From CAJMNU01 sp905214855 (GTDB lineage Bacteria > Bacillota > Clostridia > Lachnospirales > Lachnospiraceae), in contig CALADM010000017.1 in assembly GCA_937890595.1 (NCBI GenBank), forward strand, positions 1 through 64,000: 64,000 nucleotides of DNA. The letters are read 5' to 3'. The position numbers were made by a program, and so were the translations under genes. Positions 43,732-52,564 of this stretch are shown here, one piece after another (the first letter of the stretch is position 1; each line of letters opens with the position of its first letter). The notes below the pieces were generated by a model. That model saw only the letters and a list, made by a program, of their open reading frames with translations. It had not been told where the DNA came from and did no database searches.

Positions 43732-45060
43732 ATGTTGTTTTCGAAAAATGATTTGGTAAAATTGTTGATCCCATTGGTGATCGAACAGCTTTTGGCAGTG
43801 GCTGTTGGTATGGTGGATGTTATGATGGTATCTTCTGTTGGAGAAAGTGCAGTATCAGGAGTTTCTCTGGTGGATTCCATCAGCATTTTGATCATACAGA
43901 TGCTCTCTGCATTGGCAACCGGAGGAGCAGTGGTTGCATCTCAGTATATTGGTAAGAAAGAGACAGATAAGGCATGTCATGCAGCTGGACAGTTAGTGAG
44001 TGTGACTACACTGGTGTCTTTGGTAATCGCAATGGCGGCACTGTGCTTTTGTAAGACACTTCTGCGTGTGATTTTTGGCGATGTGGAGGAAAGTGTGATG
44101 GAAAATGCTCTGATCTATTTTCGTATCACAGCGATTTCCTATCCTTTTCTTGCTTTATATAATTCATGTGCAGCATTGTGCCGTTCAATGGGCAATTCCA
44201 GAATATCCATGCAGGTTTCGCTTGTGATGAACGGAATCAATGTTCTTGGCAATGCGATCTGTATTTTTGGTCTGCATATGGGAGTTGAGGGAGTGGCATA
44301 TCCTACTCTGATTTCCAGAATGATCGCTGCGGGACTTATGATGTATATTATCTGTCAGCCGGGACACGTCATTCATCTGCGTTCTGTCCGTGATTTAAAA
44401 CTCAGTAAAAAGATGATCAGAAATATTTTAAATGTCGGGATTCCGAGTGGTTTGGAGAATAGTATCTTTCAGATCGGAAAACTGACACTGCAAAGTCTAG
44501 TGTCTTCCCTTGGGACAACAGCACTTGCCAGTTATGCGGTGGCATCCAATCTGGTCACATTACAGTATCTTCCGGGGAATGCGATAGGTCTTGGGATGAT
44601 CACTGTAGTGGGGCAATGTGTAGGAGCAGGGGCATTTGATCAGGTGAAATTTTACACGAAAAAGTTGATCTTATTAAATTATGCGTTTTTGTTGGTGATC
44701 TGTAGTATTATGGTAGCAGGAAGTCAAACAATTGTTGGTTTTTACAGTTTGTCTCCAGAAGCTGCCATAGAGGCACAACGTATGATAACCGTACATGCTA
44801 TGGCTATGGTTATATGGCCTCTTGCATTCACGCTCCCCAATGTACTAAGAGCGAGTATGGATGCCAAATTTACCATGATGGTATCTGTATTTTCTATGTG
44901 GGCATTCCGTATCATTATGGCATATTGGTTTGTGAAAGGAATGCATATGGGGATCATGGGAGTCTGGTATGGAATGTTTATCGACTGGGCATTCCGTGCA
45001 CTTTTGTTTGTACTTAGATTTAGAAAATATGGTAAAAACAAAGTGAGAGCTGTAGAGTAA
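43732..45060 (+). CDS. MATE-family efflux transporter
   Basis: A 442-aa membrane protein with about twelve hydrophobic segments and the multidrug-and-toxin-extrusion pattern (LVIEQLLAVAVGMVDVMMVSSVGESAVSGVSL near 14-45; ISGVGIPSGLEN-like NVGIPSGLENSIFQ near 237-250). It starts three bases after the stop of the peptidase gene and has no ribosome site of its own, so it is likely translated by coupling. A GTG directly before the ATG is an alternative start. MATE proteins use Na+ or H+ gradients to expel cations or drugs; substrate unknown. The sodium-coupled symporter downstream may be unrelated. Confidence 0.92.
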   Translation: MLFSKNDLVKLLIPLVIEQLLAVAVGMVDVMMVSSVGESAVSGVSLVDSISILIIQMLSALATGGAVVASQYIGKKETDKACHAAGQLVSVTTLVSLVIAMAALCFCKTLLRVIFGDVEESVMENALIYFRITAISYPFLALYNSCAALCRSMGNSRISMQVSLVMNGINVLGNAICIFGLHMGVEGVAYPTLISRMIAAGLMMYIICQPGHVIHLRSVRDLKLSKKMIRNILNVGIPSGLENSIFQIGKLTLQSLVSSLGTTALASYAVASNLVTLQYLPGNAIGLGMITVVGQCVGAGAFDQVKFYTKKLILLNYAFLLVICSIMVAGSQTIVGFYSLSPEAAIEAQRMITVHAMAMVIWPLAFTLPNVLRASMDAKFTMMVSVFSMWAFRIIMAYWFVKGMHMGIMGVWYGMFIDWAFRALLFVLRFRKYGKNKVRAVE

Positions 45061-45132
45061 GAAAATGGATAAGAACAGTCAAATGAGAGCAAAAATGCAT
45101 AAAATCAAAGAGGAAATAAGGTAGGACTAGTT

Positions 45133-46458
45133 ATGGAAAAGAAACGAGATTTATTTGCATCAAGGTGGGGATTTATTCTTGCCTGTATTGGTTCAGCAGT
45201 TGGAATGGGAAATATATGGATGTTCCCGACCCGAGTATCCAAGTTTGGAGGGGGTTCTTTTCTGCTGTGGTATCTGTTTTTTGTTGTGTTGATCGGGTCT
45301 ACAGGCGTTATTGGAGAGATGAGTTTTGGGCGTGCAACCCGTTCCGGTCCAGTAGACGCATTTGGTAAGGCATGTGAATCCAAGGGAAGACGAAAACTGG
45401 GGGAATCCATCGGTCTGCTTCCAGTAGTTGGTTCTATGGCTCTTGCAATTGGTTACAGTGTGGTGATGGGATGGATTTTTAAATATGCCTTTGGTACTTT
45501 TACTGGAGCAACCCTTTCCCCATCTTCCGTAGATGGATTTGCAGCAGCCTTTGGCGATATGGCATCTTCTTTTGGTAACAATGTATGGCAGCTCGTTGCT
45601 ATTGTGGCAGCTTTTGCAATCCTGATCCTTGGCGTTGGTGGAGGTATTGAAAAGGCGAATAAGATCATGATGCCACTGTTCTTTTTCTTGTTTTTAGGAT
45701 TGGGAATCTATATTGGATTCCAGCCGGGGGCTTCAGATGGATACCGTTATATTTTTCGTTTGGATAAGGCAGCGCTCACAGATCCAAAAGTTATTATTTA
45801 TGCAATGGGACAGGCATTTTTCTCTTTGTCAGTAGCAGGAAATGGAACATTGATCTATGGTTCATACCTTCATGATGATGAGGATATTCCGGCATCTGCC
45901 CGCAACGTGGCGTTTTTTGATACCATTGCGGCAACTCTTGCTGCTCTGGTGATCATTCCAGCTATGGCAACAATGGGCGCACAGCTCGATCAGGGAGGTC
46001 CAGGTCTTCTCTTTATTTTCCTTCCGAGTCTGTTTAAGGGACTGACAGGAGGAACTATCATTGCCATTGTATTTTTTGTGGCAGTTACCTTTGCGGGAAT
46101 GACTTCTCTTATTAATCTGTATGAAGCACCAATTGCTACTGTGCAGGAAAAATTCCATTTGGGAAGGACTTCTGCCTGCCTTGTGGTAGGGGCTGTAGGT
46201 GCTGCGGTTTCCATCTGCATTCAGGGTATTGTATCTGACTGGATGGACATTGTTTCCATTTATATCTGTCCTCTGGGGGCAGGACTTGCAAGTATTATGT
46301 TCTTCTGGGTACTGGGCAGAAAATTTGTAGAAACTGAAGTAAACAAAGGGAGAAAGAAGCCAATTGGAAACTGGTTCTATCCATTAGGAAAATATGTGTT
46401 CACCGGAATGTGTATTCTGGTACTGATCGTAGGAGCAGTGATGGGAGGAATTGGCTGA
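45133..46458 (+). CDS. Sodium-dependent transporter (NSS/SNF family)
   Basis: A 441-aa member of the neurotransmitter:sodium symporter family. The signature FILACIGSAVGMGNIWMFP (near 14-32) forms the sodium- and substrate-binding unwound helix. About eleven membrane segments can be read, as in bacterial members of the MhsT/LeuT group. These transporters import amino acids, often hydrophobic ones. AAGGTAGG lies before the ATG. A strong terminator follows. Confidence 0.93.
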   Translation: MEKKRDLFASRWGFILACIGSAVGMGNIWMFPTRVSKFGGGSFLLWYLFFVVLIGSTGVIGEMSFGRATRSGPVDAFGKACESKGRRKLGESIGLLPVVGSMALAIGYSVVMGWIFKYAFGTFTGATLSPSSVDGFAAAFGDMASSFGNNVWQLVAIVAAFAILILGVGGGIEKANKIMMPLFFFLFLGLGIYIGFQPGASDGYRYIFRLDKAALTDPKVIIYAMGQAFFSLSVAGNGTLIYGSYLHDDEDIPASARNVAFFDTIAATLAALVIIPAMATMGAQLDQGGPGLLFIFLPSLFKGLTGGTIIAIVFFVAVTFAGMTSLINLYEAPIATVQEKFHLGRTSACLVVGAVGAAVSICIQGIVSDWMDIVSIYICPLGAGLASIMFFWVLGRKFVETEVNKGRKKPIGNWFYPLGKYVFTGMCILVLIVGAVMGGIG

Positions 46459-46502
46459 TCCATGTTTATAGATATGAATATGAACGGCTAAAATAGAGAA
46501 AG

Positions 46503-46547
46503 AGACCAGAAAACCATGCAAGATTAGCGGATTTTCTGGTCTTTTTA
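46503..46547 (+). terminator. Terminator after the sodium symporter
   Basis: AGACCAGAAAA (46503-46513) and TTTTCTGGTCT (46532-46542) are perfect 11-bp inverse copies, and TTTT follows. Confidence 0.85.
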
Positions 46548-46573
46548 CTCAAGATTGGAGATGGAGAAAAAAG

Positions 46574-48565
46574 ATGGATATCAGAAAAAGATGGAATACG
46601 ATTTTGGCATCAGCAGCTTTTGCCTGCATTTTGTGTGCATCATCTGCCCTTGCTGATACAAATGAAAATGATACACATGAAAAGACAGAGGGAAAAGAAG
46701 TACAGATTTTATTCACCCATGATATGCACTCTCATCTGGACTCCTATAAAGCGGAAAAAGATGGAAGTACAGTAATGATCGGTGGATTCGGAAAGTTAAA
46801 AACCCTGACAGAGGAAAAACGTGAACAGTGTCCGTCTACATTTCTGGTAGATGGAGGAGATTTTTCCATGGGAACTTTGTATCAGACCATTTATGAGACA
46901 GAAGCACCAGAAATTACGCTGATGGGACAGATCGGATATGATGCAGTTACTTTTGGAAATCATGAGTTTGATTACAGAAGTCAGGGAATCTCCAATATGC
47001 TCCACACGGCGGCAAAACGGGCACAAGAGGTGGGGAAGTATCACTTACCTGCCCTTGTAAGTGCCAACATTGACTGGGAGAAAAATACTTCCAGTGACAA
47101 TCTTCTGGTAAAAGAGGCTATGGAAGCCTATGGAAGCACACCATATGTTGTGATAGAACGAGGCGGGGTACGGGTTGGCATTTATGGAGTGTTGGGAAAA
47201 GATGCAGATGAATGTGCACCGGAAAGCGGTTTGGAATTTGAGGATATTGTAGAGACTTCCAAAGATATGATAGAACAGCTGAAAAAGGAGCAAGTGGATA
47301 TGATTATCTGTCTTTCTCACAGCGGAACAAGCGAACAGGAAGAAAAATCAGAGGATGAGATTTTGGCCAGAGCAGTTCCTGAAATAGACGTGATCATCAG
47401 TGGGCATACCCATACTACATTGGAAGAAGTGATCCAGTATGGAGACACTTATGTGGTGTCAGCAGGTTCTTATTGTGAAAATCTGGGAGAACTGCATCTG
47501 AGCAGAAAAGAAAATGGCAGATGGAACTTGGAAAAGTATCTTTTGAATCCGTTAGATGAAACAGTTGAAGAGGATGAAGGGATAAAAGAGCAGCTTGCAG
47601 AGTATAAGAAAAAGGTCAATGAAGGGTATCTCAGCCGATTTGGATATACGTTTGATCAGGTATTAGCAGAAAATCCAGTGGAGTTTACCCAAATGGATGA
47701 GTTTGCAGAAAAGCACGAAGAAGATCCGTTGGGAAGTATGATCGCGGATTCTTATGTATATGCAGTACAGCAGGCAGAAGGAGAGAAGTATGAGAAAGTG
47801 TATGTGACCATTTCTCCGTCAGGTGCGATCCGAGATACTTTCCAGCAGGGAAAAGTAACCGTATCCGATGTATTTAATGTCAGCTCACTGGGAATTGGCG
47901 CAGACCGGATACCGGGCTATCCATTGGTCAGTGTGTATCTGACTGGTAAAGAGTTAAAGACAGCAGCAGAAATTGATGTCTCTATCTCTCCGATTATGAC
48001 TTCAGCTCAGTTGTATCCCAGTGGACTCCGCTGGACATACAACCCAAACCGAATGTTGCTAAACCGAGTGACAGATGTAGAGTTTGTCACCAATGTTCCT
48101 TATACTGGAGGAGAAGAGACAGAAGAGATCATAGATGATCAGTTATATCGTGTTGTGGCTGGACTTTATTCTGCTCAGATGCTTGGAACGATTGAAGATG
48201 CATCTATGGGACTTTTGAAGATTACGCCTAAAGACAAGGATGGACAGGTGATTCAGGATTTTGAACAATATATCATACACGATCAAAATGGAGCAGAAGT
48301 AAAAGAATGGTATGCTCTTGCTTCTTATTTGGAATCTTTTGAACAAAACGAAGAAGGTATGCCAGAGATCCCTCTGTATTATGAAGAGGCAGAGGGAAGA
48401 AAACAAATGGAGGATAGCCGTAATCTGGTGGATATTCTAAAAAAGCCAAATAAATTTGCTTGGTTTCTCTATGGTGGTATCACGATTTTGATTGTACTGA
48501 TAGCAGGGATTGTGAGAATTATCATAAGAAAACGGAAGAGACGTAAGGAAAAAAAGAATTTTTAA
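46574..48565 (+). CDS. Membrane-anchored 5'-nucleotidase / metallophosphatase
   Basis: A 663-aa extracellular enzyme of the UshA/CD73 type. A signal peptide (1-27, ending SSALADT) is followed by a metallophosphatase domain with FTHDMHSHLD (near 47), DGGDFSMG (near 92), GNHEFDY (near 123), and GHTHTTLE (near 276). The 5'-nucleotidase C-terminal domain covers about 355-570 (VTISPSGAIRDTF). A transmembrane helix (about 632-652, FAWFLYGGITILIVLIAGIV) followed by RKRKRRKEKK fixes the protein to the membrane rather than the wall. GGAGATGGAG precedes the ATG. It would hydrolyse nucleotides or UDP-sugars outside the cell. It is a single gene with terminators on both sides. Confidence 0.92.
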   Translation: MDIRKRWNTILASAAFACILCASSALADTNENDTHEKTEGKEVQILFTHDMHSHLDSYKAEKDGSTVMIGGFGKLKTLTEEKREQCPSTFLVDGGDFSMGTLYQTIYETEAPEITLMGQIGYDAVTFGNHEFDYRSQGISNMLHTAAKRAQEVGKYHLPALVSANIDWEKNTSSDNLLVKEAMEAYGSTPYVVIERGGVRVGIYGVLGKDADECAPESGLEFEDIVETSKDMIEQLKKEQVDMIICLSHSGTSEQEEKSEDEILARAVPEIDVIISGHTHTTLEEVIQYGDTYVVSAGSYCENLGELHLSRKENGRWNLEKYLLNPLDETVEEDEGIKEQLAEYKKKVNEGYLSRFGYTFDQVLAENPVEFTQMDEFAEKHEEDPLGSMIADSYVYAVQQAEGEKYEKVYVTISPSGAIRDTFQQGKVTVSDVFNVSSLGIGADRIPGYPLVSVYLTGKELKTAAEIDVSISPIMTSAQLYPSGLRWTYNPNRMLLNRVTDVEFVTNVPYTGGEETEEIIDDQLYRVVAGLYSAQMLGTIEDASMGLLKITPKDKDGQVIQDFEQYIIHDQNGAEVKEWYALASYLESFEQNEEGMPEIPLYYEEAEGRKQMEDSRNLVDILKKPNKFAWFLYGGITILIVLIAGIVRIIIRKRKRRKEKKNF

Positions 48566-48580
48566 AGTATATGAAATGGA

Positions 48581-48629
48581 AGCATCCGAAAGAATTCTAA
48601 AAGTGAAAGAGTTCTTTCGGATGCTTTAC
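48581..48629. terminator. Bidirectional terminator between nucleotidase and MATE genes
   Basis: AGCATCCGAAAGAA (48581-48594) and TTCTTTCGGATGCT (48612-48625) are perfect 14-bp inverse copies between convergent genes. The T-run after the right arm is short. Confidence 0.8.
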
Positions 48630-48645
48630 GTTTCAGATTTTGTTT

Positions 48646-50022
48646 TTATGACTCATTTGACTTTGTTTGGCTTGTCTGTACAACCGACATATGCTGCCAT
48701 TTTCCGCCCAGATAACGGAAAAAGCTGACAATAGCAGTTAAAGTCCATGTAAGTGCAGTTGTCCACCAGATACCCCACATCCCGATAAAAGGGATCATAG
48801 TAAGAGGTTTTGCAAGACCTACACGTCCGACAACTTCCATAAAACCATTGATCATGGCATAATTGGCATCTCCAGCTCCGTTTAACAGATTGCGGGTAAC
48901 ATAGATCATTCCAAGAGGAAAGTAGAAAAAGCCTGTGATCCGAATACCCTGTGCGCCAATCCGAATCACCTCCGGATCGCTCACAAAAATTTTCATAATG
49001 GCAGCTCCGCCAAAGAAAGATACTGGAATCATAAAAAGACTGAATGCCAGACATATGAGAGTGGCAGAATGATAGCCTTTTTTGACACGGGAAAGATTTC
49101 CGGCACCAATGTTTTGACCAGTAAAAGTAGCCATAGCAGCACCAAGAGAGCCAAATGGCTGGTGTATCAGCTGTTCAAAACGCCCGTTTGCGGTAAATGC
49201 AGCGACAACAACAGCACCAAAGCTATTTACAACACGCTGTAAGACAACACATGAAAGAGCGATCATAGCATTTTGCAGCGCAACTGGAATTCCAATGTTG
49301 CAGCATTGACGGATCAAAGAGCAGTCAGGGCGGAAGTATTCCTTTGGCATATGGAAATAAGAAATCCGTGTCCATGCGTAAAAAATACAGCCACAGGCAG
49401 CAACAATTTGTGCGATGATCGTAGCAAATGCTACTCCAAATACACCCCATTGAAATACAATAACGAACAAAAGATCCAAAATAACATTTAAAACACAGGC
49501 AACAATCAAAAATAAAAGAGGAGTCTTGGAATCACCAAGCGCTCTGAGGATAGAAGAAATCCCATTATAAGCTGCTACAGCAATGAGTCCAAGGCAGCTT
49601 ACCTGCATATAGATCACAGATCCATCAATGATTTCTTCTGGTGTCTTTAAAAGATGCATGATAGGTCTTGCGAGGACAGCTCCAAGAATACCAGTCAGTA
49701 AGGAAACGACAGTAAGGAGCCAGATCGTGTTTGCAATGGTCTTTTGCAGATATTTAATATCTTTTGCGCCATAGTACTGGGAAACAATGACTCCAATACC
49801 GATGGAAAGCCCCTGACTGAGAGAAAAAAATAAAAAGTTTATGGATCCAGCTGCGCCAACACTGGCAAGGGCATTTGAACCTACATATTGACCGACTACA
49901 ATAGAATCCACCATGTTATAAAACTGCTGGAACAGATTACCGATCAAAAGAGGAATAGTAAATCCCAAAAGGAGAGTCAGAGGACGACCATGCGTCATGT
50001 CATAAGTTGCTTGCCTTTTCAT
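48646..50022 (-). CDS. MATE-family efflux transporter (second)
   Basis: A 458-aa transporter with about twelve membrane segments. It opens with ATYDMTHGRPLTLLLGFTIPLLIGNLFQQFYNMVD-type sequence (near 4-38), typical of the NorM/DinF-like Clostridial subgroup and different from the MATE at 43732, so the two are not recent duplicates. GIPVALQNAMIALSC (near 253-267) is the second half equivalent. It is divergent from an aldose-epimerase-like gene, and a perfect palindrome lies between them. Substrate unknown. Confidence 0.93.
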   Translation of the reverse strand: MKRQATYDMTHGRPLTLLLGFTIPLLIGNLFQQFYNMVDSIVVGQYVGSNALASVGAAGSINFLFFSLSQGLSIGIGVIVSQYYGAKDIKYLQKTIANTIWLLTVVSLLTGILGAVLARPIMHLLKTPEEIIDGSVIYMQVSCLGLIAVAAYNGISSILRALGDSKTPLLFLIVACVLNVILDLLFVIVFQWGVFGVAFATIIAQIVAACGCIFYAWTRISYFHMPKEYFRPDCSLIRQCCNIGIPVALQNAMIALSCVVLQRVVNSFGAVVVAAFTANGRFEQLIHQPFGSLGAAMATFTGQNIGAGNLSRVKKGYHSATLICLAFSLFMIPVSFFGGAAIMKIFVSDPEVIRIGAQGIRITGFFYFPLGMIYVTRNLLNGAGDANYAMINGFMEVVGRVGLAKPLTMIPFIGMWGIWWTTALTWTLTAIVSFFRYLGGKWQHMSVVQTSQTKSNES

Positions 50023-50096
50023 GATAGAATTTTAACCTGCCTTTTTTGAAAAAATGTGTGAAAAAATTATGTAACATTCATGGAAAATCGTGTTTT

Positions 50097-50110
50097 TGAA
50101 TCCGGATTCA
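50097..50110. promoter_or_regulatory. Perfect 14-bp palindrome in divergent promoter region
   Basis: TGAATCCGGATTCA is a perfect palindrome between the MATE gene (minus) and the epimerase gene (plus), 75 bp from the former start and 65 bp before the -35 of the latter. It may be a dimeric regulator site. Confidence 0.45.
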
Positions 50111-50174
50111 TCGATTTGCGTACAGTTTAATACGTTACAAGAAAAAAATCAATACTAAATCGTATTTAATTTTG

Positions 50175-50203
50175 TTGAGTCATCAAAATAAAAATGGTAT
50201 GAT
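50175..50203 (+). promoter_or_regulatory. Probable sigma-A promoter of the epimerase-like gene
   Basis: TTGAGT (4 of 6), a 17-bp spacer and TATGAT (5 of 6), about 70 bp before the start. Confidence 0.65.
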
Positions 50204-50274
50204 AGAAAATAGAGAAAAAAAGAATAATTCGTTAAATAATCCGTTAAAAAAATAGAAAAACAGGAGGTTTTTTG

Positions 50275-51183
50275 ATGAGACTGGAGAAGGCAGAATTTAA
50301 AGGAAAACAGATTTACAAATTGATCGGCGAGGACTTGGAGGCATGGGTATGTCCGGAAGATGGAATGAACGTATACCGTATCATATATCATGGAAAAAGA
50401 GTCATTGCGTGGGATGATACAAGATTTGAAAGCGGGGCTACCTATGGGATCCCTGTGCTGTATCCTACCCCAAACCGCAGTGAAAATCTGAAGATCCATG
50501 TTGGAGAGGATGCATATGATGCAAGAATGCATGGCTTGGTGCGCTGCCTCCCATTTGCAGTGACAAAAGAAGTGTGCCTTGAAAAGGAAGTGCTTTTAGA
50601 GGGAAGTTTGAAATGGGATGAAACTCAGGTGGATTTTGGAATGTTTCCATATCACAGCATACTTAGAATCCGTGTCAGCATCCGTGGAAATGTGACGAAC
50701 TGGGAATATGAGGTTGAGAATAGAGAAGAGAAAGAGCTGCCATATGGAATTGCGATCCATCCGTTCTTCGACAAAAACGGACAAAATGTAAAAATATCTG
50801 TTCCAGTCGATGCGTTTATGGAGATGACGGAAGAAAAGATCCCAACCGGAACACTGATCCCAATGGAAGAGACTGGGGTTGAGCTAAGAAAACCAGTTTC
50901 TGTAGAAGAATTGGACTTAGACCATGTCTATACAAAATATCATGAAAAAGAACCTATTTGTCTGCTTTATGAAGATTTTAAAGTGGAGATCGATGCAACA
51001 AAAGAATTTACACATGTGGTTGTCTTCACACCAAAAGCACCATTTTTCTGTGTAGAGAATCAGACATGTTCTACAGATTGTTTTAATCTGTATCATAAAG
51101 GAATGAGAGAAGAATCTGGTCTTGAATTTGTAGCACCAGGTGAGAAAAAGAGCGGTAAATTAAAGTTTACATTTTCCCGATGA
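50275..51183 (+). CDS. Aldose 1-epimerase-like protein
   Basis: A 302-aa cytoplasmic protein of the galactose mutarotase superfamily, a beta-sandwich fold that interconverts sugar anomers. GIPVLYPTPNRSEN (near 63-76), HGLVRCLPF (near 87-95, the catalytic-type His) and GIAIHPFFDKNG (near 156-167) match the family, and a Glu in VVFTPKAPFFCVENQT (near 252-267) is at the usual general-base place. The start at 50275 has AGGAGG 7 bases upstream. It has its own promoter and no operon partner. The sugar is unknown. Confidence 0.88.
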   Translation: MRLEKAEFKGKQIYKLIGEDLEAWVCPEDGMNVYRIIYHGKRVIAWDDTRFESGATYGIPVLYPTPNRSENLKIHVGEDAYDARMHGLVRCLPFAVTKEVCLEKEVLLEGSLKWDETQVDFGMFPYHSILRIRVSIRGNVTNWEYEVENREEKELPYGIAIHPFFDKNGQNVKISVPVDAFMEMTEEKIPTGTLIPMEETGVELRKPVSVEELDLDHVYTKYHEKEPICLLYEDFKVEIDATKEFTHVVVFTPKAPFFCVENQTCSTDCFNLYHKGMREESGLEFVAPGEKKSGKLKFTFSR

Positions 51184-51287
51184 TCTGGTTTTCCAGAAGA
51201 GTTAGGGCGACACCCCTCAACATATGTAAGCTAAGGATAGCACAATCTATACGATAATCCAAGTAAAAAGAATTTTTAGAGAACATT

Positions 51288-51327
51288 AAAAAATATCCCA
51301 GAAAGAACCTGAGATCCTTTCTGGGAT
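51288..51327 (-). terminator. Terminator of the rubrerythrin gene
   Basis: ATCCCAGAAAG (51295-51305) and CTTTCTGGGAT (51317-51327) are perfect inverse copies; on the minus strand the stem is followed by TTTTTT. Confidence 0.85.
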
Positions 51328-51362
51328 ACTTATATGTGATTTCTATATAGTGTTATCTTGAA

Positions 51363-51905
51363 TTAGCCAAAGTATCTCTTCAGCAGACCTTCGAATGCTC
51401 TGCCATGACGAGCTTCGTCTCTTGCCATCTCATGAACAGTATCATGGATTGCATCCAGATTAGCAGCTTTTGCTCTCTTAGCCAGATCAAACTTACCAGC
51501 AGTAGCGCCATTCTCAGCATCTACACGCATCTCCAGATTCTTCTTGGTGGAGTCAGTAACAACTTCGCCTAATAATTCTGCAAATTTAGCAGCGTGTTCA
51601 GCCTCTTCCCATGCTGCTTTCTCCCAGTACAGACCAATCTCCGGATAGCCTTCTCTGTGAGCAACTCTTGCCATAGCCAGATACATACCAACTTCTGAAC
51701 ATTCGCCTTCGAAGTTTGCTCTTAAATCAGCAAGGATATCTTCGCTCACACCCTGAGCAACACCTACAACGTGCTCAGCTGCCCATGTTCTCTCACCAAC
51801 CTGCTCTGTGAACTTCTCAGCTGGTGCTTTACAAATTGGGCAAAACTCTGGAGCTGCATCTCCCTCATGAACATAACCACATACACTACATACAAATTTT
51901 TTCAT
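51363..51905 (-). CDS. Reverse rubrerythrin (NADH-linked peroxidase)
   Basis: A 180-aa iron protein that removes hydrogen peroxide in anaerobes. The rubredoxin centre is at the N-terminus (C6, C9, C22 and C25 in CSVC and CPIC), and the diiron four-helix domain follows (Glu/His ligands in FEGECSEVGMY near 65-75, EEAEHAAKF near 100-108, and MARDEARHGRAF near 159-170). This reversed order defines the oxygen-induced rubrerythrins of Clostridia. AAAGGAGA lies before the ATG. A strong promoter lies between it and perR, which probably represses it. Confidence 0.96.
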   Translation of the reverse strand: MKKFVCSVCGYVHEGDAAPEFCPICKAPAEKFTEQVGERTWAAEHVVGVAQGVSEDILADLRANFEGECSEVGMYLAMARVAHREGYPEIGLYWEKAAWEEAEHAAKFAELLGEVVTDSTKKNLEMRVDAENGATAGKFDLAKRAKAANLDAIHDTVHEMARDEARHGRAFEGLLKRYFG

Positions 51906-52006
51906 ATCTTACACTCTCCTTTAAAAATTTTCTGATTTGGATTTTTATAAATTTCATAAAATGATTTCTAATTTCTTATTTAATAATAGGAACAATTCCT
52001 GTAATT

Positions 52007-52035
52007 ATAATAGCACACATCTAAAAATCTGTCAA
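52007..52035 (-). promoter_or_regulatory. Sigma-A promoter of rubrerythrin
   Basis: On the minus strand a perfect TTGACA, a 17-bp spacer and TATTAT (5 of 6). The transcribed leader contains an AGGAA/TTCCT inverted repeat within AT-rich palindromic sequence (about 51978-52010), a plausible PerR site. Confidence 0.8.
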
Positions 52036-52041
52036 GTAAAA

Positions 52042-52449
52042 TTAAGAACTTTTCTTATTTTTTTCTTTTCTTGCACAAGACTCACAAAGTCCATAGAAAA
52101 ACATGGAATGCCCTTCTATATTTCCTTTCATATAAGTGGCTGCAAGCCGTTCTATGTCCAAAAGTGGTGCCATTGAAATATCTGAAACCTGACCACAGTC
52201 GCGGCATACAAAGTGGTAGTGTGGAGCTGAGTTGCCGTCAAAACGGTCATATCCATCACCGCAGACTAGGCGGCTTGCTTCCCCAAGCTCTACCAGGAGG
52301 TTCAGATTACGGTACACAGTCCCCAAACTGATATTAGGGTAGATCTGACGGATATCAGAATAGATCATATCAGCGGTAGGATGGTCAGTTCTTGCCATCA
52401 GGCAGGTTTTTATGGATTCACGCTGTCGGCTGTATTTTAAAATCTTCAT
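52042..52449 (-). CDS. perR: PerR-type peroxide-sensing Fur-family repressor
   Basis: A 135-aa winged-helix repressor of the Fur family. The structural zinc Cys pairs are CRDC (near 93-96) and CESC (near 131-style; here 127-130). The Asp in YDRFDGN (near 80) aligns with the D85 that distinguishes PerR iron sites from Fur, and HYHF follows. Its closeness to the rubrerythrin gene supports the PerR call. PerR loses DNA binding when its iron site is oxidised by peroxide, de-repressing rubrerythrin. AGGAGG precedes the ATG. A Per-box-like palindrome overlaps its own promoter, suggesting autorepression. Confidence 0.9.
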   Translation of the reverse strand: MKILKYSRQRESIKTCLMARTDHPTADMIYSDIRQIYPNISLGTVYRNLNLLVELGEASRLVCGDGYDRFDGNSAPHYHFVCRDCGQVSDISMAPLLDIERLAATYMKGNIEGHSMFFYGLCESCARKEKNKKSS

Positions 52450-52491
52450 CCTGTCTCCTCCTTTCTATAAAGTACTAAAAATATTTAATAT

Positions 52492-52506
52492 TAGTAACTA
52501 TTACTA
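52492..52506. promoter_or_regulatory. Per-box-like operator at the perR promoter
   Basis: TAGTAACTATTACTA is a 7-1-7 near-palindrome (one mismatched pair) directly next to the -10 box of perR. It matches the Per-box consensus TTATAATNATTATAA at 9 of 14 positions by eye. Confidence 0.55.
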
Positions 52507-52534
52507 TTATAAGGAAGAGAAAGCCATTTGTCAA
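52506..52534 (-). promoter_or_regulatory. Perfect sigma-A promoter of perR
   Basis: On the minus strand TTGACA (52529-52534), exactly 17 bp, and TATAAT (52506-52511): all twelve consensus positions match. The operator described above begins at the -10 box. Confidence 0.88.
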
Positions 52535-52564
52535 TGGAAAGAACACGCAATTTGAGGATGGATA

